Assembly (NCBI RefSeq): GCF_900109545.1
Contig: NZ_FOAP01000002.1
Span: 310,001 to 374,000, forward strand
DNA: 64,000 nt
From: Stigmatella aurantiaca
GTDB lineage: Bacteria > Myxococcota > Myxococcia > Myxococcales > Myxococcaceae
Direction of reading: 5' to 3'
A program made the translations under genes and the position numbers. Each line of letters opens with the position of its first letter. Positions within the stretch are counted from its first letter, which is position 1. A model generated the notes under the pieces. That model was not told where the DNA came from. It did not search any database and saw only the letters and a list, made by a program, of their open reading frames with translations. Shown here in pieces: positions 49,676-63,515 of the stretch.

Positions 49676-50857
49676 ATGGCTCGAACAGTCGTCATCGTGG
49701 GCGCGGCCCGTACCCCCATCGGTGCTTTCCAGGGCTCCCTGTCCAAGCTCACGGCGCCGCAGCTCGGCGCGGTGGCCATCAAGGCGGCGCTGGAGCGCGC
49801 CGGCGTCAAGCCCGAGGCCGTCCAGGAGGTCCTCATGGGCTGCGTGCTGCAAGCGGGCGTGGGCCAGGCCCCCGCGCGCCAGGCCCTGCGGCTCGCGGGC
49901 ATCCCGGACAGCGTGCCGGCCACCACCGTCAACAAGGTGTGCGGCTCGGGGCTCAAGGCCGTCATCGCCGGGGCCCAGTCCATCGCCCTGGGTGACGCGG
50001 ACGTCGTCGTCGTGGGCGGCATGGAGTCCATGAGCAACGCGCCCTACATCAGCCACTCGCTGCGCGGCGGGGCCCGCATGGGCAACGTGGAGTTCAAGGA
50101 CGCCATGATTCATGACGGCCTGTGGGACCCCTACGACAACGTCCACATGGGCAGCTGCGCCGAGGAGTGCGCGGTGACGCAGGACGTCAGCCGGGCCCAG
50201 CAGGACGAGTACGCGCTGGAGTCCACGAACCGGGCCATCCGGGCGCAGAAGGAGGGGCTGTTCACCTCGGAAATCGTTCCGGTGGCCGTGCCCGGCAAGA
50301 AGCCCGAGGACACCGTCATCGTCACCGAGGACGAGGGCCCCCGCAACGCCCGGCCGGAGAAGATCGCCACCCTCAAGCCCGTCTTCAAGAAGGACGGCAC
50401 GGTGACGGCCGCCAACGCCTCGTCCATCAATGACGGCGCCGCGGCGCTGGTGCTCATGAGCGAGGAGCGCGCCAAGGCCGAGGGGCGCACCATCCTGGGC
50501 CGCATCAGCGGCTACGCCGAGGCGGCGCGCAAGCCGGTGGAGTTCACCATCGCCCCCGCGGACGCCATCAACAAGCTGCTCACCAAGAAGGGGCTGAAGG
50601 CCGAGACGGTGGACCTCTGGGAGATCAACGAGGCGTTCGCCGTGGTGTCCGTCGCCAACAACCGGCTGCTCAAGCTGGACCCGGCCAAGGTGAACGTGCG
50701 CGGCGGTGCGGTGGTGCTGGGCCACCCCATCGGGGCCTCGGGCGCGCGCGTGCTGGTGACGCTGCTGCACACCCTGAAGGACCAGGACAAGAAGCGGGGC
50801 GTGGCCTCGTTGTGCATCGGCGGTGGAGAAGGCATTGCCCTGATGGTCGAGCGGTGA
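49676..50857 (+). CDS. atoB: Acetyl-CoA acetyltransferase (thiolase)
   Basis: A 393-residue thiolase that splits or forms acetoacetyl-CoA. Cys89 (TVNKVCGSGLKA) is the acylated nucleophile; NEAFAVV, GHPIGASGAR and CIGGGEG carry the other catalytic His and Cys. Length is that of degradative/biosynthetic class II thiolases. AAGGAGG lies 6 nt before the ATG. It is followed by both subunits of a 3-oxoacid CoA-transferase, so the operon most likely uses acetoacetate or feeds acetyl-CoA. Confidence 0.95.
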   Translation: MARTVVIVGAARTPIGAFQGSLSKLTAPQLGAVAIKAALERAGVKPEAVQEVLMGCVLQAGVGQAPARQALRLAGIPDSVPATTVNKVCGSGLKAVIAGAQSIALGDADVVVVGGMESMSNAPYISHSLRGGARMGNVEFKDAMIHDGLWDPYDNVHMGSCAEECAVTQDVSRAQQDEYALESTNRAIRAQKEGLFTSEIVPVAVPGKKPEDTVIVTEDEGPRNARPEKIATLKPVFKKDGTVTAANASSINDGAAALVLMSEERAKAEGRTILGRISGYAEAARKPVEFTIAPADAINKLLTKKGLKAETVDLWEINEAFAVVSVANNRLLKLDPAKVNVRGGAVVLGHPIGASGARVLVTLLHTLKDQDKKRGVASLCIGGGEGIALMVER

Positions 50858-50888
50858 TTCTCTCTCCTTCCGGAGAACGAGGAGACGG

Positions 50889-51587
50889 ATGAACAAGGTC
50901 ATCGCGAGCGCGGACGAAGCGGTCGCCGACATGCCCGACGGCTGTACGCTCATGAGCGGCGGCTTCGGGCTGTGCGGCAACCCGGAGAATTTGATCGAGG
51001 CGATTCACCGCAAGAACGTGAAGCGCCTCACGATCATCTCCAACAACTGTGGCACCACCGACCTGGGGCTGGGGATTCTTCTCCAGAACAAGCAGGTCAA
51101 GCGGATGGTGTCCAGCTACGTGGGGGAGAACAAGGAGTTCGAGCGCCAGTTCCTCTCCGGGGAGCTGGAGGTGGAGCTCAACCCCCAGGGCACGCTCGCC
51201 GAGCGCATCCGCGCGGGGGGCTGCGGCATTGGCGGCTTCTTCACCCCCACGGGCGCCGGCACCCAGGTCTCCGAGGGCAAGGAGACGCGGATGATCGACG
51301 GGCGGCTGCACGTGCTGGAGACGCCGCTCAAGGCGGACTTCGCCATCGTGCGGGCCTGGAAGGCGGACCGCTGGGGCAACCTGGTGTTCCGCAAGACGGC
51401 GCGCAACTTCTCGCCGATGATGTGCATGGCCGCGAAAGTCACCATCGTGGAGGCCGAGCACATCGTGGAGCCCGGAGAGCTGGACGGGGACCTGATTCAC
51501 ATCCCCAACATCTTCGTGCACCGCATCATCCAGGCGAAGAACCTGAAGAAGTGGATCGAGCGGCGCACCGTCCGCAAGCAGGCGTGA
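50889..51587 (+). CDS. scoA: 3-oxoacid CoA-transferase subunit A
   Basis: A 232-residue alpha subunit. Family motifs include [18 protein letters not shown] at the N-terminus (CoA-binding loop) and [38 protein letters not shown] is near the end. It transfers CoA between succinyl-CoA (or acetyl-CoA) and acetoacetate with subunit B. GAGGAG is 4 nt upstream of the ATG. It lies 31 bp after the thiolase and 10 bp before subunit B. Confidence 0.95.
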   Translation: MNKVIASADEAVADMPDGCTLMSGGFGLCGNPENLIEAIHRKNVKRLTIISNNCGTTDLGLGILLQNKQVKRMVSSYVGENKEFERQFLSGELEVELNPQGTLAERIRAGGCGIGGFFTPTGAGTQVSEGKETRMIDGRLHVLETPLKADFAIVRAWKADRWGNLVFRKTARNFSPMMCMAAKVTIVEAEHIVEPGELDGDLIHIPNIFVHRIIQAKNLKKWIERRTVRKQA

Positions 51588-51597
51588 GGACCTTCCG

Positions 51598-52254
<657 letters not shown>

Positions 52255-52266
52255 GGGACCGGCGCA

Positions 52267-52635
52267 TTGGCTCCCTCCGAGAAGCTTCCCCCCCGGCCGC
52301 CGCGGCTCGAGTACGAGCTGCCGGTGGCCTACCAGTCGGTGTCCGGCTTCATCACCGACTGGGCCGTCAACATCTCCCGCGGCGGCCTCTTCATCAACAC
52401 GAAGAAGCCGCTGTCGGTGGGCTCTCCCGTGCGGCTCATCGTCTCGCTGCCCGGCACGAAGTTCCCGTTCGATCTCACCGGGCGGGTGACGCGCATCAAC
52501 ACCGCCCACAACGGGGCCAACCACGTGCCCGGCATGGCCATCGAGTTCGTGAACGTGGATGACGAGAAGCGGGCCCTCATCGAGCAGTTCGTCGAGCGGT
52601 TGCGCGCGGAGCTGCCCACGGACGATGCGGGCTAG
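52267..52635 (+). CDS. PilZ-domain protein (TIGR02266 type)
   Basis: A 122-residue protein starting at TTG 52267 with GAGGGA about 8 nt before. The PilZ barrel carries the D/NxSxxG part (VNISRGGLFI) and GMAIEFVNV, but the preceding RxxxR element needed for tight cyclic di-GMP binding is not clear (RPPRLEYELP). This agrees with the TIGR02266 subgroup found in myxobacteria, whose members may work as protein-interaction domains. It is alone, without an effector domain. Confidence 0.8.
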   Translation: MAPSEKLPPRPPRLEYELPVAYQSVSGFITDWAVNISRGGLFINTKKPLSVGSPVRLIVSLPGTKFPFDLTGRVTRINTAHNGANHVPGMAIEFVNVDDEKRALIEQFVERLRAELPTDDAG

Positions 52636-52660
52636 GACTCACCCCTGAGCGTTCCCCCCC

Positions 52661-53947
52661 ATGCAGCCCCTGCCTGACACCCCCATCGAGCTGACCATCG
52701 AGCGCCTCGGACAGCTCGGTGAGGGCGTGGCCTCCTGGCAGGGCCGCACCGTCTTCATCCCCGGCGCATTCCCGGGCGATGTGGTGCGCGTGCACCTGGA
52801 GCAGCAGGGCCGGGTGCTCCGGGGGCACCTGCGCCAGGTGCTCTCGGACAGCGCGGACCGGCGCCCGGCGCCCTGTCCCGTGAGCTCGGAGTGCGGCGGG
52901 TGTGACTGGCTGGAGCTGGCCGAGCCCGCCCAGCGCGCCGCGAAGCAGGAGATCGTCCTCTCCACCCTGGAGCACCTGGGCCACCTGCCGAGAAACACCT
53001 ACACGGTGCGCCCCCTGCTCGTGGCCCCCCGGGACTTCGGGTACCGGCGGCGCTCGGTGCTGCACTTCGCCAAGGGCGCCCTGGGCTTCTTCGGGCGGCG
53101 GAGCCACGAGCGGGTGCCCATCTCCGTGTGCGGCGCCCTCACCCCGGTGCTGACGGCGCTGCCGGGCAAGCTCGCCCCCCTGCTCAAGCCCCTGGCCAAG
53201 GACGCCGAGGAGGTGCACCTGCTGGCCGAAGGGGAGAAGGCCTCCTTCGCGGTGATGATGACCGGGCCGGTGTCCGCCCGGCACGTGGAGGCCGCCGAGG
53301 CCGCCCTCCGGGCGCTCCGGCTGGAGGGGGCGGTGCTCGTCCCCAAAGAGGGTTCGCCCCGGCTCCTGGGCAAGCCCGCCCTGCGCTCGCTGTCCCCGCT
53401 GCGGCCTGAAGTCCCCCTGTACCTGCGGCCGGATGCCTTCGCCCAGGCGCACGCGGAGGCCAATGTGGGCCTGGTCACCTCGGCCATCTACGAGCTGGGC
53501 GCCCGGGAGACGGACCGCGTGCTGGAGCTGTACTCGGGCAACGGCAACTTCACCTTCCCACTCGCCGCCACCGCCGCCTCGGTGCTAGGCGTGGAGTCCT
53601 CCCCCGTGGGCGTGGAGCTGGCCCAGCGCAGCGCCCGGGAGGGCGGGGTGGCCAACGTCCGCTTCATCCAGGGCGATGCCCGCCGGGTAGTCCAGGGCCT
53701 CATCGGCGAGCGGCGCACGTTCGAGCTCTGCCTGGCGGACCCGCCCCGCACCGGCGCCCCTGGACTCGCACTCCAAGTATTATCACTGGGAGTGAAACGG
53801 GTGGTGTACGTGGCCTGCGATCCAGCGTCCCTGGCGCGGGATGCGGCGAACCTGGTGAAGGCGGGGTACCAGCCCCGGGCCTTGCAGGTGGTGGACATGT
53901 TCCCGCAGACGCACCACGTGGAAGCGGTCATGTCGTTCGAGCGTTGA
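52661..53947 (+). CDS. rlmD: RlmD/TrmA-family RNA uracil-C5 methyltransferase
   Basis: A 428-residue SAM enzyme that methylates uracil C5 in rRNA (or tRNA). Residues 5-65 are a TRAM domain. The Fe-S cysteines are in PCPVSSECGGCDWL and VPISVCG. The SAM loop is LELYSGNGNFTF; DPPRTG and the nucleophile Cys386 in VYVACDPAS are intact. RlmD is the closest match because of the Fe-S set, but RlmC cannot be excluded. A short run of rare AT-rich codons (TTA, TCA) lies at about 53776-53787. Confidence 0.9.
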   Translation: MQPLPDTPIELTIERLGQLGEGVASWQGRTVFIPGAFPGDVVRVHLEQQGRVLRGHLRQVLSDSADRRPAPCPVSSECGGCDWLELAEPAQRAAKQEIVLSTLEHLGHLPRNTYTVRPLLVAPRDFGYRRRSVLHFAKGALGFFGRRSHERVPISVCGALTPVLTALPGKLAPLLKPLAKDAEEVHLLAEGEKASFAVMMTGPVSARHVEAAEAALRALRLEGAVLVPKEGSPRLLGKPALRSLSPLRPEVPLYLRPDAFAQAHAEANVGLVTSAIYELGARETDRVLELYSGNGNFTFPLAATAASVLGVESSPVGVELAQRSAREGGVANVRFIQGDARRVVQGLIGERRTFELCLADPPRTGAPGLALQVLSLGVKRVVYVACDPASLARDAANLVKAGYQPRALQVVDMFPQTHHVEAVMSFER

Positions 53948-53959
53948 GGGGGAAGTCCC

Positions 53960-55357
53960 ATGGACGCCCGTATCGTCGAGTTCGCCGAGGTGCTGCGCCA
54001 GAACGGTGTTCGCGTGAGCACCTCCGAGGTGCAGGACGCGCTGCGCGCCGCCTCGGAGGTGGGCCTCAAGGAGCGCGCCGTCTTCCGCGCTGTGCTGCGC
54101 ACCACGCTCATCAAGCGCGAGCTGGACGTGGACGTGTTCAACCGGGCCTTCGACTTCTACTTCTCGGGCGCGGCGAAGACGTTCGAGGCGCTCGACAAGT
54201 CCCTCTTCAAGCAGCTCGAGGAGGAGGGCTACCTGAAGGGCGATGAGCTGACGATGGTGCTCTACCAGATGCACCTGCTCTTCCCGGAGATGTCGCCCCT
54301 GGCCCAGGCCATCCTGGAAGGGGACCGGGCGAAGCTGGCGCGCATCTTCCGCTCCGCCACGCTCCAGCTCGACTTGTCCCGCATGGAGAGTGGCCTCCAA
54401 ACAGGCTTCTTCTCCCGGCGCCTGCTGGCGGCGGCCGGCATGGAGAAGGCCCGCACGGACCTGAGCGCCATGGAGAACGAGCTGTCCGCCCGGGGCCTGT
54501 CCACCGAGGGGCTGGAGATCGTCTCGCGCTACGTGGCGGACGCGATGCGGAAGATCGAAGACGCCGCGCGCCAGGAGGTGAAGCGCCAGGGCGAGGCGCG
54601 GATCCGCATGCGCGGGGACTCGGCGGAGGACAAGCCCCTGCACCTGCTCAGCCAGGCGGAGGTGGACCAGATGCAGTCCGCCGTGCGCACCCTGGCCGAG
54701 AAGCTCAAGAGCCGGCTCATCCGCAAGCAGCGCTCGCACCGCAAGGGCACCCTCAACGTGCGCCGCACGCTGCGCCGCAACCTGCCCTGGGGCGGGGTGC
54801 CCATGGTGCCCCTGTTCCGCTCCCGCCGCCCCGAGCGCCCCGAGGTGGTGGTGCTCTGCGACGTGTCGGACTCGGTGCGCACCGCGGCCCGGATGATGCT
54901 GCTGTTCACCTACACGCTGCAGGAGCTGTTCGTGCGCGTGCGCTCCTTCGTCTTCGTCTCGGACGTGGGCGAGGTGACGCGCTACTTCCAGGACCTGGAG
55001 GTGGACCAGGCCATCGACCTGGCCACCGCGGGCAAGGCCGTCTCCCTGAGCGGCAACTCCAACTATGGCCGGGCGCTCGCGGAGTTCACGAGGGACCACC
55101 TGGGCAGCATCACCCGGCGCACCACGGTCATGGTCATCGGGGATGGCCGCAACAACTACAACCCCGCCAACGTCTGGGCGCTGAAGGACCTGAAGCGCAA
55201 GGCCAAGCGGCTGCTGTGGATCTGCCCCGAGCCCCGGGGCAACTGGGGCATCGGCGACAGCGAGATGCTCACCTATGAGAAGCACTGCCACCAGGCGGTG
55301 GTGGTCAATTCCGTGACGGAGCTGGCCCGCATCGCCGACCAGCTCGTCCCTTCCTAG
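53960..55357 (+). CDS. CoxE-like VWA-domain protein
   Basis: A 465-residue protein. The N-terminal 260 residues are helical and charged; residues about 295-450 are a VWA domain of the CoxE type with a complete MIDAS start, CDVSDSVR (Asp301, Ser303, Ser305), and later VIGDGRNNYNP. A basic RRTLRRNLPWGG segment precedes it, as in other CoxE-like proteins. Such proteins usually partner a MoxR AAA ATPase in metal-cofactor insertion, but none is adjacent. The gene starts 12 bp after the methyltransferase. Confidence 0.88.
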   Translation: MDARIVEFAEVLRQNGVRVSTSEVQDALRAASEVGLKERAVFRAVLRTTLIKRELDVDVFNRAFDFYFSGAAKTFEALDKSLFKQLEEEGYLKGDELTMVLYQMHLLFPEMSPLAQAILEGDRAKLARIFRSATLQLDLSRMESGLQTGFFSRRLLAAAGMEKARTDLSAMENELSARGLSTEGLEIVSRYVADAMRKIEDAARQEVKRQGEARIRMRGDSAEDKPLHLLSQAEVDQMQSAVRTLAEKLKSRLIRKQRSHRKGTLNVRRTLRRNLPWGGVPMVPLFRSRRPERPEVVVLCDVSDSVRTAARMMLLFTYTLQELFVRVRSFVFVSDVGEVTRYFQDLEVDQAIDLATAGKAVSLSGNSNYGRALAEFTRDHLGSITRRTTVMVIGDGRNNYNPANVWALKDLKRKAKRLLWICPEPRGNWGIGDSEMLTYEKHCHQAVVVNSVTELARIADQLVPS

Positions 55358-55368
55358 AGGATTCCCCC

Positions 55369-55875
55369 ATGGCCCCGTCCTACTTCGACGAACTCAATGC
55401 CTCCGTCACCAGCGAGGTGCTCGCCGCGGACGACCGGACGCTGCGGCTGGCCGCCGCCCCCCTGACCGGGGAGGAAGTCGCCGGGCTGCTTCGCTACCAG
55501 GAGACCTTCCTGGGCATCGCCGAGGCGGACCGGAGCTCCGAGGGGCTCGCCCGGGCCCACACGGAGGCAATCAAAGCCTCGGGGCTGCCGGAGGCCCGGC
55601 GGGTGGACCAGGGCAATGCCATCATCCGCACCTTCGCGGGCCAGCGCTGGGCCGCGGGCCAGCTCCGGGAGAAGCTGAAGCAGCTGGAGGCCCAGCCCGG
55701 TGCCGAGGCGCAGGAGCGCCACCAGCGCATCCAGAAGGATCTGGCCAAGCTGGAACAGCGCACCGCGCTGCTCGCCCGGCGGTACGGGGACGAGACGCTC
55801 GCGCTGCTGCGCCAGCACGAGGCGCGGCTGCTGCCGCTCCACGTCCGGATGGCCCAGGTGCTCAGCCAGGGGTGA
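55369..55875 (+). CDS. Hypothetical helical protein, 168 aa
   Basis: Almost entirely alpha-helical. It contains LTGEEVAGLLRYQETFLGIA near the N-terminus, then long charged helices (LREKLKQLEAQPGAEAQERH, LAKLEQRTALLARRYGDET) that suggest a coiled-coil or bundle. It starts 11 bp after the VWA gene and is probably co-transcribed. No family recognised. Confidence 0.6.
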   Translation: MAPSYFDELNASVTSEVLAADDRTLRLAAAPLTGEEVAGLLRYQETFLGIAEADRSSEGLARAHTEAIKASGLPEARRVDQGNAIIRTFAGQRWAAGQLREKLKQLEAQPGAEAQERHQRIQKDLAKLEQRTALLARRYGDETLALLRQHEARLLPLHVRMAQVLSQG

Positions 55876-55894
55876 GGCAGGCGCCCATCGGCGG

Positions 55895-55923
55895 TTGCAT
55901 TCCCACTCCAGGCAGCGCATAAA
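55895..55923 (+). promoter_or_regulatory. Candidate promoter of miaB
   Basis: TTGCAT (55895-55900), exactly 17 bp, then CATAAA (55918-55923). A 6-bp hairpin TCCGTT/AACGGA (55926-55941) lies just downstream in the leader, 8 nt before the ATG. Confidence 0.5.
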
Positions 55924-55949
55924 GGTCCGTTTTTCAACGGAAAAAGCCC

Positions 55950-57353
55950 ATGAAGCGATACTTCATCCATACCTTCGGCTGTCAGATGAACGTCAACGAC
56001 TCGCTTCGAATGAGCGAGGCGCTGGCGCAGATCGCCTACACCCCGACGCCGACGCCGGACAACGCGGACCTCATCATCCTCAACACCTGCTCCATCCGGG
56101 AGAAGGCCGAGGACAAGATGCTGTCGGCGCTGGGCCGCTACCGGCCGGTGAAGGTCAGCCGCGGGGCGCTCATTGGCGTAGGCGGCTGCGTGGCCCAGCA
56201 GGAGAAGGACAAGCTGCTGAAGAAAGTGCCCTACGTGGACTTCGTCTTCGGGCCGGACAACATCGGCAAGCTGCCGGAGATCATCTCCCGCGTGACGCAG
56301 GACCGCGAGCGGGTGGTGGAGACGGCCTTCGTGGACTCCGAGGAGTACGTCTTCCCGCGCGCCGACGCCGAAACCTCGCGCGGCAAGGTGACCGAGTTCG
56401 TCACGGTGATGAAGGGCTGCGACAACGTCTGCTCGTTCTGCGTGGTGCCGCACACGCGCGGCCGCGAGGTCAGCCGGGCCTTCCCGGACGTGCTCACCGA
56501 GGTGGCGGACCTGGCGCGCGTGGGCGTGCGCGAGGTGACGCTCATCGGGCAGAACGTCAACTCGTACCGGGGCGGCATCAGCTTCGCCCAGCTGCTCTTG
56601 CGCACCGCGGAGGTGCCCGGCATCGAGCGCGTGCGCTTCACCACCAGCCACCCGCATGACCTATCCGACGAGCTGATCGACGCGTTCCGCACCCAGCCGA
56701 AGATCGCCCCGCACTTCCACCTGCCGGTGCAGTGCGGCTCGGACCGCATCCTGAAGATGATGCGCCGGGACTACACGGTGGAGCAGTACCTGGAGCGGCT
56801 GGCGAAGCTGCGCGCCGCCCGGCCCGGCATCGCCGTCACCACCGACATCATCGTGGGCTTCCCCGGGGAGACCGAGGAGGACTTCGAGATGACGATGAAG
56901 CTCACCGAGCAGGTGCGCTACGAGAGCCAGTTCTCCTTCATCTACAGCCCCCGGCCCAAGACGGGCGCCGCCCTGCGCGAGAAGGACTGGGGCCCGGTGC
57001 CCCACGAGGTGAAGATCGCCCGGCTGGAGCGGCTCCAGAAGGTGCAGCGCAAGATCTGCGGAGACATCGCCGCCAGCCAGGTGGGGCTCGAGGTGGAGGT
57101 GCTCGTGGAGGGCCACTCCAAGTACGACGCCGGCAAGCGGTTCGGGCGCACCCCGGAGAACCGCACGGTGAACTTCGACGGGGATGCTCCCGCCGGGGCC
57201 ATCGTGAAGGTGCTCGTGGAGAAGGCCACCCCCAACCACCTGATGGGTAGGCAGGTGGCCCTGCTGATGTCACCCACGGTGATACCTCCTGCCACCGAGA
57301 CCTTGCCCGCCGGAATCGTTCCGCCCGTCCGCCTTCCCCTCGTCGAGGCGTGA
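55950..57353 (+). CDS. miaB: tRNA-2-methylthio-N6-dimethylallyladenosine synthase
   Basis: A 467-residue radical-SAM methylthiotransferase acting at A37 of tRNAs reading UNN codons. The auxiliary cluster cysteines are Cys11, Cys47 and Cys80; the radical-SAM CxxxCxxC is Cys157-Cys161-Cys164 (CDNVCSFC). A C-terminal TRAM domain spans about 370-440, followed by an extra Pro-rich tail of 25 residues. Length and motif set fit MiaB rather than RimO. Confidence 0.95.
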   Translation: MKRYFIHTFGCQMNVNDSLRMSEALAQIAYTPTPTPDNADLIILNTCSIREKAEDKMLSALGRYRPVKVSRGALIGVGGCVAQQEKDKLLKKVPYVDFVFGPDNIGKLPEIISRVTQDRERVVETAFVDSEEYVFPRADAETSRGKVTEFVTVMKGCDNVCSFCVVPHTRGREVSRAFPDVLTEVADLARVGVREVTLIGQNVNSYRGGISFAQLLLRTAEVPGIERVRFTTSHPHDLSDELIDAFRTQPKIAPHFHLPVQCGSDRILKMMRRDYTVEQYLERLAKLRAARPGIAVTTDIIVGFPGETEEDFEMTMKLTEQVRYESQFSFIYSPRPKTGAALREKDWGPVPHEVKIARLERLQKVQRKICGDIAASQVGLEVEVLVEGHSKYDAGKRFGRTPENRTVNFDGDAPAGAIVKVLVEKATPNHLMGRQVALLMSPTVIPPATETLPAGIVPPVRLPLVEA

Positions 57354-57424
57354 GCGTCCCCCTGTTTCCCAGGGAGCCCGTGCCAAACGCTGACGTGGGA
57401 AGAGGGACGTGGTAGGACCAACCC

Positions 57425-57898
57425 ATGGCCCTTGTGGTGCCCGAGACCGTGCTGAAGGCGTGCCCCATCTTCAAGGGGTTCACCGATACTGGCATCGCGA
57501 TCTTCGCCAGCATCGCCGTCCCGCGCGCCTTCCCGAAGGGCTCCCAGCTCTTCGCGGAAGGGAAGATGGGCGAGTCGCTCATCATCGTGGGCGAGGGCAC
57601 CGTCCGCCTCAGCGCGAAGAGCCCCACCGGCGAGGAGATCTCGCTCGGGGATGTGGGCGCCGGTGAGCCCCTGGGCGAGCTCGCGCTCGTGCAGAAGGGG
57701 GAGCGGCTGTGCAGCGCCACCGCCATGACGGATGTGGCCGCGCTGGAGATCCGCCACGCGGACTTCCAGAAGCTCCTCATCCAGAAGCCCCAGGCGTGCG
57801 TGAAGCTGCTGATGGGCATCGTCGCCTTCTTCGGCCAGAAGGCCCGCGACAACCGGGACATGCTCCGCACGCTCGTGGGGAAGGCGCCCGCGGCCTGA
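57425..57898 (+). CDS. Cyclic-nucleotide-binding-domain protein
   Basis: A 157-residue single CRP-type beta-barrel without a DNA-binding domain. The phosphate cassette reads GEPLGELALVQKGERLCSAT; the Arg that normally precedes xAT is shifted or replaced by Cys, so cyclic nucleotide binding is doubtful. It resembles the second barrel of the TPR protein at 19231. It stands between miaB and a secreted hypothetical, with 71 bp upstream. Confidence 0.85.
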   Translation: MALVVPETVLKACPIFKGFTDTGIAIFASIAVPRAFPKGSQLFAEGKMGESLIIVGEGTVRLSAKSPTGEEISLGDVGAGEPLGELALVQKGERLCSATAMTDVAALEIRHADFQKLLIQKPQACVKLLMGIVAFFGQKARDNRDMLRTLVGKAPAA

Positions 57899-57917
57899 GT
57901 GCCGCGTGCTAGCCTGC

Positions 57918-58916
57918 ATGCCCCTCATGCGTGCGTGCGCTCCGCTGCTCGGCATCCTCCTGCTCCTCGGGGCGCCCCCGGCCCACGCCCAGGAGGACTG
58001 GTTCGCCAGCCTGTACACCCCGGGCGGCATCGAGCTGCGCGCCGACTCCCGGGTCTTCTCGCTCTACGCCCTGCTCAATCGCACCGGGTACGACACGGGC
58101 ACGCTGCGGCGTGAGCACCCGGTGCCCGCCTGGCAGTACGCGCCCGCCCGGGCCCGGGTGCGCGAGGCGCTGGGCGGTGCGGACCCTTCCGTGGCGCAGC
58201 GGGCCCAGGCCTTCTTCGACGCCCACCCGGTGCCCCTGGAGCGCTACCTCGCCGTCACCGTCCGCATGCAGGACGAGGACGCCCCGCCCGAGCCCCGCGA
58301 GCTGGCGGGCCTGGAGGTGCTGCTCGACCGGGTGGAGGCCCACTGGCCCGTGCCCGCCCTGCGCGCGGAGACCTTCGCGGACCACCGGGCGGCGATGCGC
58401 GCCTACCTTCCCTTACTGGACGCGCCCTGGCGGCGGACACACCAACTGCTTCGTTTGCCGGAAGGGCAGCCCGCGCTGAGGGTCGTGGTTAACCTGCTGG
58501 ACGCCGAGGGACAGGCCCACGGCTTCCGGACCGGCCAGGGGGCCGTGGTGGTGGTAGGCCCCAGTCAGACACCCGCACTGGAGACGGTGATGTGGGAGTA
58601 CGCCCGAGCCATGCTGCCCCCTCGGATTGCCGAGCAGGCCCAGGCGCGTTGGGCCGCGGGGCCCGCGCTGCTCCGGGAGGCCCAGGCCCTGGGGGCGAAG
58701 GAGACGACGGTGGGTGCTTATGCCACCGCGCTGCTCAGCCGCGCCCTGGCGCTCGCGGCCCTCGGGGCACCGCCTTCCGCCTATGACAAGGCAGGGCGGG
58801 AAGGCTATTTTGGCCTCAAAGAGCTGGCTGGGAGTTTTGATAACCCGCGCCCGGTTGATGGCTGGGCACTGGAAGGGCTGGCTCGTGTAGGTTCTGAGCG
58901 CCCCTCCCGGAAGTGA
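57918..58916 (+). CDS. Secreted hypothetical protein
   Basis: An exported protein of about 332 residues with a Sec signal (APLLGILLLLGAPPAHAQ). The mature part is mainly helical with WQYAPARARVREALGG, EVLLDRVEAHWPVPALR and a C-terminal YFGLKELAGSFDNPRPVDGW. Starts at 57906 (GTG), 57918 and 57927 (ATG) are all possible and none has a clear ribosome site. The layout resembles DUF4932-like putative peptidases but I see no HExxH, so no function is given. Confidence 0.65.
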   Translation: MPLMRACAPLLGILLLLGAPPAHAQEDWFASLYTPGGIELRADSRVFSLYALLNRTGYDTGTLRREHPVPAWQYAPARARVREALGGADPSVAQRAQAFFDAHPVPLERYLAVTVRMQDEDAPPEPRELAGLEVLLDRVEAHWPVPALRAETFADHRAAMRAYLPLLDAPWRRTHQLLRLPEGQPALRVVVNLLDAEGQAHGFRTGQGAVVVVGPSQTPALETVMWEYARAMLPPRIAEQAQARWAAGPALLREAQALGAKETTVGAYATALLSRALALAALGAPPSAYDKAGREGYFGLKELAGSFDNPRPVDGWALEGLARVGSERPSRK

Positions 58917-58935
58917 ACGAGAGCGAAGGACAAGC

Positions 58936-59706
58936 GTGCAAGAGCTCCTCACCAATCTGCTGGGTAACACTCAGGGCTTCCTGGCCTATGCGGCCGTGTT
59001 CGGCATCCTCGTGGCCTGCGGGCTGGGGGTGCCGCTGCCCGAGGACATCTCCCTGATTCTCGGAGGGTTCCTGGCCCACAAGGGCGCCGCGAGCCTGCCG
59101 GTGATGATGGCCGTGGGCTTTGGCGGCATCCTCGTGGGCGACAGCCTCATCTTCTACGCGGGGCGCCGGCTGGGCACCAACGTGGGGAAGAACCAGAAGG
59201 GGGGCTTCTTCGCCCGCCTCATCACCCCCGAGAAGCGGGCCAAGGTGGAGGGCCTGTTCGGCATCCACGGGCAGAAGATCGTCATGATCGCCCGCTTCAT
59301 GCCGGGGGTGCGCGCGGTGACGTACTTCACCGCCGGCTCGGTGGGCATGCCCTACTGGCGCTTCATCTTCTGGGACGGGCTGGCGGCGCTCCTGTCCGCG
59401 CCCGTCTTCGTGTGGCTGGGCTTCCACTTCGGCAGCGAGCTGGACTTCCTCATCGGCAAGTTCAAGGAAGGGCAGTACGTGGTGATGGCCGCCCTGGCGG
59501 TGGGTGGGGTGGGCTTCTTCCTCTGGCGGCGGCGCAAGGCGAAGGCGGCATTAAACGCCGCCGCGGCCCAGTCCGTGGCGCAGCCCCCCGTGGTGCGCGT
59601 CCCGGTGGAGGGCCCCGTGGCCTCCGCTCCCCGCGCCGCCCCGTTCATGGATGCCGCCGAGAAGCAGACCGCGTCCCTGTCACGGGCCCCCGAGCTGCAG
59701 AAGTAG
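58936..59706 (+). CDS. DedA-family membrane protein
   Basis: A 256-residue inner-membrane protein. The conserved N-terminal helix pair CGLGVPLPEDISLILGGF, the loop GDSLIFYAGRRLG, and RFMPGVRAVTYFTAGSVGM are DedA/SNARE-associated signatures; members flip or transport lipids such as undecaprenyl phosphate. A last helix (VVMAALAVGGVGFFLW) is followed by a 70-residue Ala/Pro-rich cytoplasmic tail. GTG start with AAGGA 6 nt upstream. Confidence 0.9.
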   Translation: MQELLTNLLGNTQGFLAYAAVFGILVACGLGVPLPEDISLILGGFLAHKGAASLPVMMAVGFGGILVGDSLIFYAGRRLGTNVGKNQKGGFFARLITPEKRAKVEGLFGIHGQKIVMIARFMPGVRAVTYFTAGSVGMPYWRFIFWDGLAALLSAPVFVWLGFHFGSELDFLIGKFKEGQYVVMAALAVGGVGFFLWRRRKAKAALNAAAAQSVAQPPVVRVPVEGPVASAPRAAPFMDAAEKQTASLSRAPELQK

Positions 59707-59724
59707 GCAGGCCCTCCGCGCCGC

Positions 59725-63483
<3,759 letters not shown>

Positions 63484-63515
63484 GGCGCCTCACCCGCGGT
63501 GAAGCCGGGGAAGGG

